Of a stretch of DNA of 9,334 nucleotides, positions 1 through 5,227 are shown piece by piece. Every line of letters starts with the position of its first letter. Within the stretch, counting starts at the first letter, position 1. Below the pieces are notes generated by a model. The model was not told the DNA's origin, did not search any database, and worked only from the letters and a program-made list of their open reading frames with translations. Location of the stretch: assembly GCA_012270135.1 (NCBI GenBank), contig JAAXIW010000063.1, positions 1 through 9,334 on the forward strand, given 5' to 3'. This DNA is from Brevundimonas sp. GTDB taxonomy: Bacteria; Pseudomonadota; Alphaproteobacteria; Caulobacterales; Caulobacteraceae. The position numbers were made by a program, and so were the translations under genes.

Positions 1-101
1 CCGTCGGTGGGGAGGGCGTCGGATCCACGTTCCTCGATGTCGGCGGGCTGTGGTCTTTGACAATCGCATCCCCGCCGCACCGCCCAAGGCGCGCCGATGT
101 A

Positions 102-175
102 GACTCTGCAGACTCTGACACAGCAATTTCCGGCGCCGACTCTGCCGACTCCGCCACACCGAATTTTCCGCGGCG
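102..175. repeat. Imperfect 36-bp tandem repeat built on a 9-bp GACTC unit
   Basis: Copy one runs from 102 to 135 and copy two from 138 to 175, with starts 36 bp apart. Each opens with two 9-bp units beginning GACTC (102, 111 and 138, 147), continues with CACA, then AATTT followed by CC and ends in GGCG. Copy two has extra bases at the AATTT/CC/GGCG end and scattered C substitutions. The repeat is therefore nested: a 9-bp unit doubled, and the whole block doubled again. Because the copies differ by small indels, it looks like an old non-coding duplication. Its position 46 bp upstream of yaiI suggests a regulatory role. Confidence 0.75.
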
Positions 176-185
176 GACCGGCGCT

Positions 186-191
186 TTGACA
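186..191 (+). promoter_or_regulatory. Possible -35 element (TTGACA) of yaiI
   Basis: A perfect TTGACA lies 29 bp upstream of the yaiI ATG. At normal spacing the -10 would fall near 209-214, where the sequence (CAGTCA) is a poor match, and transcription would begin at or next to the ATG at 221. No Shine-Dalgarno sequence precedes that ATG, which fits a leaderless mRNA, a class known in Caulobacter. A second TTGACA at 57-62 has no good -10 partner. The weak -10 keeps confidence low. Confidence 0.3.
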
Positions 192-220
192 ACCAAACCC
201 CAACCCGCCAGTCAGACTCC

Positions 221-682
221 ATGACCGCGCCCCGCATCTTCATCGACGCCGACGCCTGCCCGGTGAAGGACGAGGTCTATCGCGTCGCCGAACGTTACGG
301 CCTCAGGGTCTTCGTGGTCTCCAACGGCTGGATCAACACCCGCCGCGATCCGTGGATCGAACAGGTGGTGGTCGACGCCGGCCCCGACGTCGCCGACGAC
401 TGGATCGCCGAACGCGCCGGGCCCGGCGATATCGTCGTCACCGCCGACATCCCTCTCGCCGACCGCTGCCTCAAGGCCGGCGCCCAGGCGCTGAAGTCGA
501 ACGGCCAGCCCTTCACCCCCGATTCCATCGGCTCGGCCCTGGCCGGCCGCATGGTCGGCGAGCACTTGCGCTCCATGGGCGTCGCCACCTCGGGCCCGCC
601 GCCGTTCGGACCCAAGGACCGCTCGGCCTTCCTGCAGGCGCTGGACCGCGCCGTGGTCATCGCCAAGAGGGTGGTCCGGTGA
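221..682 (+). CDS. yaiI: YaiI/YqxD family protein (DUF188, PIN-like fold)
   Basis: The 153-aa product matches the DUF188/YaiI family over its whole length. The N-terminal block IFIDADACPVKDEVYRVA (residues 6-23) carries the family's acidic pair D9 and D11. Other conserved acidic residues sit in DDWIAE (D59, D60), in GDIVVTADIPLADR (D70, D76, D81) and just before the IGSALAGRM block. The fold is related to PIN/NYN nucleases and these acids are placed like a metal site, but no substrate is established for the family. The ATG at 221 is chosen because the family motif begins five residues in; it has no Shine-Dalgarno sequence. The stop overlaps the arfB start as GTGA, so the two are probably co-transcribed and translationally coupled. 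Family assignment is firm; biochemical role is unknown. Confidence 0.93.
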   Translation: MTAPRIFIDADACPVKDEVYRVAERYGLRVFVVSNGWINTRRDPWIEQVVVDAGPDVADDWIAERAGPGDIVVTADIPLADRCLKAGAQALKSNGQPFTPDSIGSALAGRMVGEHLRSMGVATSGPPPFGPKDRSAFLQALDRAVVIAKRVVR

Positions 683-1083
683 CCGCCATCCCCGAAAGCG
701 AGTTGGAGCGGCGCGGCTTCCGCGCCGGCGGCCGCGGTGGCCAGCACGTCATTACGGTCTCGACCAGCGTCCAGCTGCGCTTCGACGTGATCAACTCGCC
801 CTCGCTCAGCCAGCCGGTCAAGGAACGGCTTCTCAAGCTGGCCGGCAGCCGCGCCACCCAGGCCGGCGAGGTGCTGATCACCGCCGTCCGCTTCCGCACC
901 CAGGAGCGCAACCGCGCCGACGCCGTCGAGCGTCTGCAGGCCCTCGTCGACGAAGCCTCGGTCAAGCCGGTGTTCCGCGTCCCGACCCGCCCGACCCGGG
1001 CCTCGAAGGAGCGCCGCCTCGAGGACAAGGCCAAACGCGCCACCATCAAGAGCGGCCGCAGCAAGCCGGGCCTGACGGACTGA
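679..1083 (+). CDS. arfB: ArfB-type alternative ribosome-rescue peptidyl-tRNA hydrolase
   Basis: The 134-aa protein belongs to the ArfB (YaeJ) family, which frees ribosomes stalled on mRNAs without a stop codon by hydrolysing peptidyl-tRNA. It has the catalytic GGQ (residues 20-22) inside RAGGRGGQHV, then STSVQLRFD, and a basic C-terminal tail from about residue 97 (RVPTRPTRASKERRLEDKAKR) of the kind that enters the empty mRNA channel. Length is close to the roughly 140 aa of E. coli ArfB. The GTG at 679 is the natural start: it overlaps the yaiI TGA by GTGA and places the conserved IPESELE block at the N-terminus. Oddly, the two residues after GGQHV are I-T, where most relatives have N-K. 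The stop abuts that of the convergent MFS gene. Rescue activity is inferred from the family. Confidence 0.92.
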   Translation: MTAIPESELERRGFRAGGRGGQHVITVSTSVQLRFDVINSPSLSQPVKERLLKLAGSRATQAGEVLITAVRFRTQERNRADAVERLQALVDEASVKPVFRVPTRPTRASKERRLEDKAKRATIKSGRSKPGLTD

Positions 1084-2373
1084 TCAGTCCAGCCGGTCGG
1101 CCCGCCTCAGACCCGGGAACAGCTTCGCCCAGATCCCCGTCGCCGCCAGCGCCCCGAAGCCGCCGAACACCGCCGCCCCGACCGGTCCGAGCAGCCGCAC
1201 CGCCACCCCGGAATAGGCCTCGCCCAGCTCGTTGGAGGCCCCGATGAACAGCATCGACACCGAACTGACCCGGCCGCGCATGTGATCCGGCGTGGCCAGC
1301 TGGATCAGGGTCTGGCGGATGTTGACGCTGACCATGTCCGCCGCCCCGCCGACCAGCAGCACCAGCGCCGACAGCCACCACGCCTTCGACAGCCCGAAGA
1401 TCAGGGTGCAGATCCCGAACACCGCCACCGCCGCGAACATCCAGCGCCCGCCATGCCGAACGATCGGGAACCGGCTCAGATAGATGGCCATGCCCAGCGC
1501 CCCGACCCCGAAGGCGGCCCTGAGCAGGCCGAACCCCTCCGGCCCGACATGCAGGATGTCCCGCGCGAAGATCGGCGTGAGCAGCGCCACCCCGGCCAGC
1601 AGCACCACGATCAGGTCCAGAGAAATCGCCCCCAGCACGATCCTGGTCTTCCATACGTAGGCCAGCCCTTCCCTGACCGCCTCCATCGGCGTCAGTCCGC
1701 CCTCGACCGGCCGCGGCCGCCCGCTGGTGCGGATCAGCAGGAAACAGCCGATGCCGATGAGGAACAGGCCCATCGCCGCCGCATAGGCCAGCGGCACATT
1801 GAGCCCGACGATGACCCCGCCCAGCGCCGGCCCGGCGATGGCCCCGGTCTGGAAGGCGATCGACTGGGCCGCGATCGCCGGAGGCAGGGCCTTGCGCCCG
1901 ACCACCATCGGCAGGAAGGCCTGGCTGGCCGGGGCGAGGAAGGCTCGCGCCGCCCCGAACAGGGCCGCCACCGCCAGCAGCCCCCACAGCGGCGGCGAGC
2001 CGTGCAGCGCCATCAGCAGGAAGCCCCCGGCGCAGGCCGCCTCGACGAGGATTGATATGGCCACCGTCGTCTTGCGGTCGCGCCGGTCGGCCATCGCCCC
2101 GGCCGGAAGGGTGAAGGCCAGCAGCGGCAGGAACTGCACCAGCCCAACAAGGCCCAGATACAGGCTGGCCTCCGCGATCGGATGATCCCGCCGGGCGATC
2201 TCATAGACCTGCCACAACAGGGCCGACGACTGTATCTGGATGCCCAGCACCGCCGTCAGCCGCCCCAGCCACAGCAGCCGGAAATCGCGGATGCCCCACG
2301 GGCTCGACGGCTCCCCATCTCCCGGCGGAAGCGGCGGCGTCGGCGATCCGGAGTCCAGGCTCTCGACGGTCAC
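1084..2373 (-). CDS. MFS transporter, EntS/MFS_3-like exporter family
   Basis: This 429-aa inner-membrane protein has a proline-rich cytoplasmic N-terminus (about residues 1-28) followed by hydrophobic segments consistent with 10-12 helices. The first-loop MFS motif appears as GAMADRRDRKT (92-102). The stretch DHMRGRVSSVSMLFIGASNELGE (363-385) is typical of the MFS_3 group that includes the enterobactin exporter EntS and macrolide-efflux-like proteins. The start is a GTG; no other in-frame start lies upstream before a TGA, and the first internal Met (residue 94) is inside motif A. A weak AAGG lies about 13 bases upstream, and an 18-codon ORF ends in a GTGA overlap with this start, so translation may be coupled. 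The substrate cannot be predicted; no siderophore or resistance genes are nearby. Confidence 0.88.
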   Translation of the reverse strand: MTVESLDSGSPTPPLPPGDGEPSSPWGIRDFRLLWLGRLTAVLGIQIQSSALLWQVYEIARRDHPIAEASLYLGLVGLVQFLPLLAFTLPAGAMADRRDRKTTVAISILVEAACAGGFLLMALHGSPPLWGLLAVAALFGAARAFLAPASQAFLPMVVGRKALPPAIAAQSIAFQTGAIAGPALGGVIVGLNVPLAYAAAMGLFLIGIGCFLLIRTSGRPRPVEGGLTPMEAVREGLAYVWKTRIVLGAISLDLIVVLLAGVALLTPIFARDILHVGPEGFGLLRAAFGVGALGMAIYLSRFPIVRHGGRWMFAAVAVFGICTLIFGLSKAWWLSALVLLVGGAADMVSVNIRQTLIQLATPDHMRGRVSSVSMLFIGASNELGEAYSGVAVRLLGPVGAAVFGGFGALAATGIWAKLFPGLRRADRLD

Positions 2374-2426
2374 GTGCGCCGGTCGACCTTCGGATAGGCG
2401 CGAACGTCACGGTGGATCTTCGGCAT
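2370..2426 (-). CDS. Possible 18-codon leader peptide before the MFS gene
   Basis: An ATG at 2424-2426 on the minus strand opens a frame encoding MPKIHRDVRAYPKVDRRT, ending in TGA at 2370-2372. That stop overlaps the GTG start of the MFS gene as GTGA, the same junction used by yaiI-arfB. GAGAAGG lies nine bases before the ATG and could act as a ribosome-binding site. About four fifths of the codons end in G or C. The peptide is strongly basic and contains an internal near-repeat (PKIHRD / PKVDRR), which mirrors a direct repeat in the DNA. It may be a coupling leader, or a chance ORF over operator DNA. I recognise no family. Confidence 0.35.
   Translation of the reverse strand: MPKIHRDVRAYPKVDRRT
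2381..2423. repeat. 13-bp direct repeat spaced 30 bp in the dapE/MFS divergent region
   Basis: GGTCGACCTTCGG at 2381-2393 and GGTGGATCTTCGG at 2411-2423 match at 11 of 13 positions. Their starts are exactly 30 bp apart, close to three helical turns, so both would face the same side of the DNA. They lie just upstream of the minus-strand MFS start. This arrangement would suit a regulator bound to two sites, but no regulator gene is nearby to support that. Confidence 0.4.
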
Positions 2427-2429
2427 GGG

Positions 2430-2442
2430 GAGAAGCCTTCTC
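2430..2442. promoter_or_regulatory. Short palindrome GAGAAG-C-CTTCTC
   Basis: Perfect 6-bp inverted arms flank a single central base, roughly in the middle of the 101-bp gap between the divergent MFS and dapE starts. On the minus strand it also supplies the GAGAAGG that could be the leader ORF's ribosome-binding site. It may be an operator, or only the result of a purine-rich ribosome-binding site. Confidence 0.3.
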
Positions 2443-2474
2443 GCAATCGTCCGAACCCCGTAAAGCACAGGTCC

Positions 2475-3635
2475 ATGAGCGCCGCATCACATCCCGTTAT
2501 CGATCCTGTCGAACTGACCCGCGACCTGATCCGCAGACCCTCGGTCACCCCCGCCGACGAGGGGGCGATGGACATGCTCGAGCGCATTCTGACGGACCTC
2601 GGCTTCCACTGCCGCCGCCTCAGGTTCGAAGACATCGAGAACCTCTACGCCCGGCGCGGGACGGCCTCGCCCAACCTCTGCTTCGCTGGCCACACGGACG
2701 TGGTCCCGACCGGCGCGGCCGAGGCCTGGTCAGCCGCCCCCTTCGAGGCCGAGGTCCGCGACGGCGTCCTCTTTGGCCGCGGCGCCGTCGACATGAAGGG
2801 CGGCATCGCCGCCTGGATCGCCGCCGTCTCACGGGTGCTGGCGGAAGGGGACGTCCCCGGCTCGCTCAGCTTCCTGATCACCGGCGACGAGGAGGGGCCG
2901 GCCCTGCACGGCACCAAGCGCGTGGTCGAGACCCTGATGGCCGAGGGCGAGGTTATCGACGCCTGCGTGGTCGGCGAGCCGTCCTCGCTGCACGCGCTCG
3001 GCGACACCATAAAGATCGGCCGCCGCGGGTCGCTGAACACCTGGATCACCGTCCACGGCAAACAGGGCCACGTCGCCTATCCCGACCGCGCCGCCAATCC
3101 GGCGCCCGTCATGGCGCGGCTGATGGCCCGTCTTGCCGACCACCGGCTCGACGACGGCTATCAGGGCTTCCAGCCGTCCAACCTCGAGATCACCACCATC
3201 GACATCGGCAATCCGGCCACCAACGTCATCCCGGCCGAGGCGAAGGCGCGGCTCAACATCCGCTTCAACCCGACCCATACCGGCGACAGCCTGATCGCCT
3301 GGCTCAACGCCGTGGCCGGCCAGGCCCAGGCCGAGAGCGGCCTGCGCATCGAACTCGAGCATCTGTGCTCCGGCGACGCCTTCCTCACCGAGCCCGGCCC
3401 CTTCGTCACCGGTGTGCAGGATGCGGTCGAGGCCGTGGCCGGCCGCCGCCCCGAGGCCTCGACCACCGGCGGCACCTCGGACGCCCGCTTCATCCGCGCC
3501 ATGGCGCCCGTGCTCGAACTCGGCCTCGTCGGCCAGACCATGCACCAGATCGACGAGCGCGCGCCGGTGGCCGAGATCCAGGCGCTGGCGGAGGTCTACC
3601 GCCGCGTCATCACCACCTTCTTCGACCGCCCCTAG
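2475..3635 (+). CDS. dapE: Succinyl-diaminopimelate desuccinylase DapE
   Basis: DapE hydrolyses N-succinyl-LL-diaminopimelate to LL-diaminopimelate and succinate in lysine and peptidoglycan synthesis, using two zinc ions in the cytoplasm. The 386-aa product has all the family landmarks: H73 and D75 in AGHTDVVPTG, bridging D106 in GRGAVDMKGG, catalytic E139 and ligand E140 in TGDEEGPA, E168 in VVGEPSS, the dimerisation-lid region around H199, and C-terminal zinc ligand H357 in VGQTMHQIDE. GTSDARFI (333-340) is also typical. The ATG at 2475 is preferred over an upstream in-frame ATG at 2412 because it fits the family N-terminus (VIDPVELTRDLIRRPSVTP) and has AGG four bases upstream. It is divergent from the MFS gene. 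Its TAG overlaps that of the convergent small gene. Confidence 0.97.
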   Translation: MSAASHPVIDPVELTRDLIRRPSVTPADEGAMDMLERILTDLGFHCRRLRFEDIENLYARRGTASPNLCFAGHTDVVPTGAAEAWSAAPFEAEVRDGVLFGRGAVDMKGGIAAWIAAVSRVLAEGDVPGSLSFLITGDEEGPALHGTKRVVETLMAEGEVIDACVVGEPSSLHALGDTIKIGRRGSLNTWITVHGKQGHVAYPDRAANPAPVMARLMARLADHRLDDGYQGFQPSNLEITTIDIGNPATNVIPAEAKARLNIRFNPTHTGDSLIAWLNAVAGQAQAESGLRIELEHLCSGDAFLTEPGPFVTGVQDAVEAVAGRRPEASTTGGTSDARFIRAMAPVLELGLVGQTMHQIDERAPVAEIQALAEVYRRVITTFFDRP

Positions 3636-3769
3636 AACAGCAGGTCGATCCCCAGCATCGCCCCGCCGAACATCGCGGCGAAAGCGACGAGGAAGTAGAA
3701 GATCTCGCGCCGCGCGCTGCCCCGTCGCTCGAGGGTCATCGGCGGCAATTCAACCGGCAGCCTGCTCAT
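3632..3769 (-). CDS. Small single-pass membrane protein of unknown function (45 aa)
   Basis: An ATG at 3767-3769 opens a 45-aa frame. It has a polar, basic N-terminus (RLPVELPPMTLERRGSARR) and one hydrophobic segment from about residue 23 to the end (EIFYFLVAFAAMFGGAMLG, then IDLLF) containing a glycine-rich helix-packing stretch. Forty-one of 45 codons end in G or C, as expected of a real gene here, and GGGAG lies seven bases before the start. The positive residues before the helix predict a cytoplasmic N-terminus. It follows the M20 amidohydrolase by 66 bp on the same strand, so read-through is possible. Its TAG overlaps that of dapE within CTAG. I recognise no family, and short genes like this are often left unannotated. 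Confidence 0.65.
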   Translation of the reverse strand: MSRLPVELPPMTLERRGSARREIFYFLVAFAAMFGGAMLGIDLLF

Positions 3770-3776
3770 CGGCCCA

Positions 3777-3781
3777 CTCCC
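3777..3781 (-). promoter_or_regulatory. Ribosome-binding site of the 45-aa membrane protein
   Basis: The minus strand reads GGGAG, seven bases upstream of the ATG. This is one of the better Shine-Dalgarno matches in the window and supports translation of the small ORF. Confidence 0.5.
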
Positions 3782-3835
3782 GCAAAACCGTACGAGGGTG
3801 CGCCCCGATCATTGCCGGGACGTTGAGAAACGTGG

Positions 3836-5146
3836 TCAAGGCCGCTCGAGAAACCTGAGCGCCGTCAGCACATGCGCCCGCACCCCGACCGGCAGCACCG
3901 CCTCATTGACGTCGAACGCCGGCGAGTGGTTTGGCGGCGAGGTCGCCGGGTCGACGCCGTCGGCGCTGGCCCCCAGATGGAAGAACACTCCCGGAACCGC
4001 CTGCGACAGATAGCTGAAGTCCTCGGCCACGGTCGTCGGCGGGGCGCCGGCGTTGACGTTCCCCGCCCCCGCCGCCTCCTCCAGCACCGGCGCCAGCCAG
4101 GCCGACAGGGCCTCATCGTTGAACACCAGCGCCGCATTCTGGCGCACTGCGAACTCGGCCGTCGCCCCGTAATTCTCGGCTACATTGCCCACCGCGATCT
4201 CGGCCCGACGGACCAGGTCGTCACGCTGGGCGATGTCGAAGGTTCTGAGCGTCCCCGACAGCACGGCCCGGTCCGGAATGATATTGTAGCGCACCCCGGC
4301 ATCGAGGGTCGCGATGGTGAACACCGTCGGCGTCGTGGTCGGATCAATGGTGCGGGCGGTCAGGCTGTTGATGGTCTGGACCACATCGGCGGATGCGGCG
4401 ATGACGTCGACGCCCTTCCACGGCCAGGCCCCGTGCGTCTGCCGTCCGTTGAGCGTGATATCGACCCGGTCCGACGCCGCCATGAAGCCGCGCGGGCGGT
4501 ACCACAGCGTTCCCGGCTCCCCCGGCACGACGTGCAGGCCGAAGATGGCGTCGGGACGCGGATCGCTCAGCGCGCCCTCCTCGATCATCAGCGCCGCCCC
4601 GCCCTTGGGTTCGCCCGGAGGCGCCCCCTCCTCGGCCGGCTGGAAGATAAAGACGACGGTTCCGGCGATCTGGTCCTTCATCCCGGCCAGCACCTCAGCG
4701 GCGCCCATCAGCATGGCGACATGGGCGTCATGGCCGCAGGCGTGGGCGACCGGCACCGTGGCGCCCATATAGGTCCCGGTCGCGGTCGAGGCGAAGGATA
4801 GTCCTGTCGCCTCAAGCACCGGCAGGGCATCCATGTCCGCCCGCAGCGCCACGGTCCGGCCGGGTCGCCCGCCGCGCAGGATTCCGACCACCCCGGTCTT
4901 GCCGACCTCCGTGCGTACCTCGAGACCGAGGGAGCGCAGATGGTCCGCGACCATGGCCGCCGTCCGCGTCTCGGCGAAACCCAGTTCCGGATTGGCGTGC
5001 AGATCGCGCCGCCACTCGACCACCCGCGGCCTCACACCCTCGACGGCCTCCGCGACGGCTTCGGCGGACTGGGCGTGGACGGCCCCTGCCGGCAGGGCGA
5101 GGGCGATGGCGACGGCAGTAACGGCGAGCAGGCTTCTGACGATCAT
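3836..5146 (-). CDS. Exported M20-family amidohydrolase/peptidase
   Basis: This 436-aa metallohydrolase of the M20D type (hippurate hydrolase/IAA-amino-acid hydrolase/carboxypeptidase group) cleaves amide bonds of N-acyl amino acids or small peptides. It begins with a signal peptide: positive residue, hydrophobic core (about 5-20), then AVHA|QS with likely cleavage after residue 25, so it probably acts in the periplasm. Metal-site motifs are present: ALRADMDALP (100-109), HACGHDAH with C137 and H139, FQPAEEG with E172-E173, GLHV with H205 and NHSPAF with H407. QTHGAWPWKGVD (236-247) belongs to the dimerisation domain. The ATG at 5146 is chosen over one 18 codons upstream because it directly precedes the signal peptide and has AGGAG at ideal spacing. 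It is divergent from the MFS gene at 5228. Substrate is not predictable. Confidence 0.93.
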   Translation of the reverse strand: MIVRSLLAVTAVAIALALPAGAVHAQSAEAVAEAVEGVRPRVVEWRRDLHANPELGFAETRTAAMVADHLRSLGLEVRTEVGKTGVVGILRGGRPGRTVALRADMDALPVLEATGLSFASTATGTYMGATVPVAHACGHDAHVAMLMGAAEVLAGMKDQIAGTVVFIFQPAEEGAPPGEPKGGAALMIEEGALSDPRPDAIFGLHVVPGEPGTLWYRPRGFMAASDRVDITLNGRQTHGAWPWKGVDVIAASADVVQTINSLTARTIDPTTTPTVFTIATLDAGVRYNIIPDRAVLSGTLRTFDIAQRDDLVRRAEIAVGNVAENYGATAEFAVRQNAALVFNDEALSAWLAPVLEEAAGAGNVNAGAPPTTVAEDFSYLSQAVPGVFFHLGASADGVDPATSPPNHSPAFDVNEAVLPVGVRAHVLTALRFLERP

Positions 5147-5154
5147 GGCGGCGT

Positions 5155-5159
5155 CTCCT
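5155..5159 (-). promoter_or_regulatory. Ribosome-binding site fixing the M20 amidohydrolase start
   Basis: The minus strand reads AGGAG, eight bases before the ATG at 5146. It is the strongest Shine-Dalgarno match I see in the window and decides against the longer reading starting at 5200. Confidence 0.75.
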
Positions 5160-5177
5160 GTGGTGGACCGCAACGTC

Positions 5178-5198
5178 GCGGAGGCAGTGTGCTTCCGC
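5178..5198. repeat. Small inverted repeat in the amidohydrolase/MFS divergent gap
   Basis: GCGGA (5178-5182) and TCCGC (5194-5198) form 5-bp inverted arms around 11 bases, centred in the 81-bp gap between the divergent starts at 5146 and 5228. The position suits an operator controlling both genes. Five-bp arms are common by chance in DNA this rich in G and C. Confidence 0.2.
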
Positions 5199-5227
5199 AA
5201 GGGCTGGCCGCCCCTTAAGATCAGCAG

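Larger units (their letters stand above)
102..219. promoter_or_regulatory. Cluster of five GANTC (CcrM-type) sites
   Basis: GACTC occurs at 102-106, 111-115, 138-142, 147-151 and 215-219. GANTC is the recognition sequence of CcrM, the cell-cycle-regulated adenine methyltransferase of Caulobacter and many other alphaproteobacteria, and GcrA-dependent promoters carry such sites. By eye I find only ten more in the remaining 9.1 kb (531, 2351, 4880, 5345, 6076, 6959, 7722, 8762, 8894, 9301). The last clustered site ends one base before the yaiI ATG. Four of the five lie in the tandem repeat, so they are not independent. Methylation control of yaiI-arfB is an inference. Confidence 0.55.
1..220. 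other. Intergenic region upstream of yaiI with no supported gene
   Basis: No convincing gene is visible in these 220 bases. One forward frame is open from the left edge to a TGA at 222-224, overlapping the yaiI ATG as ATGA. Only about two thirds of its codons end in G or C, against roughly nine in ten in neighbouring genes, so I do not call it coding. Its first 60 bases could still be the tail of a gene cut off by the window edge. The region holds two copies of CTTTGACAA (55-63 and 184-192), an imperfect 36-bp tandem repeat (102-175) and five GACTC sites. It most likely serves as the control region of the yaiI-arfB pair. Confidence 0.6.

Noticed and set aside
3..224. Forward open frame from the left edge ending in an ATGA overlap with yaiI
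   Set aside because: About 64% of its codons end in G or C by my count, far below real genes here, and the low-complexity part (DSADSD... / DSADSA...) simply reads through the GACTC repeat. No family is recognisable. A short genuine gene tail in the first 60 bases cannot be excluded.
2412..2474. 21-residue N-terminal extension of DapE from an upstream ATG
   Set aside because: The extension has no family counterpart and the ATG at 2475 matches the known N-terminus of DapE.
2240..3826. Long forward frame rich in Arg, Pro and Gly across dapE
   Set aside because: It is a frame-shifted shadow of dapE; its composition is the usual artefact of GC-rich DNA, and dapE has all catalytic motifs in its own frame.
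3820..3833. ACGTT-GAGA-AACGT hairpin just after the M20 amidohydrolase stop
   Set aside because: The stem is only 5 bp with no following T-run on the minus strand, so it is too weak to call a terminator.
5147..5200. Longer M20 amidohydrolase reading starting at 5200
   Set aside because: It would place 18 polar residues before a normal signal peptide, whereas the ATG at 5146 has an ideally spaced AGGAG.
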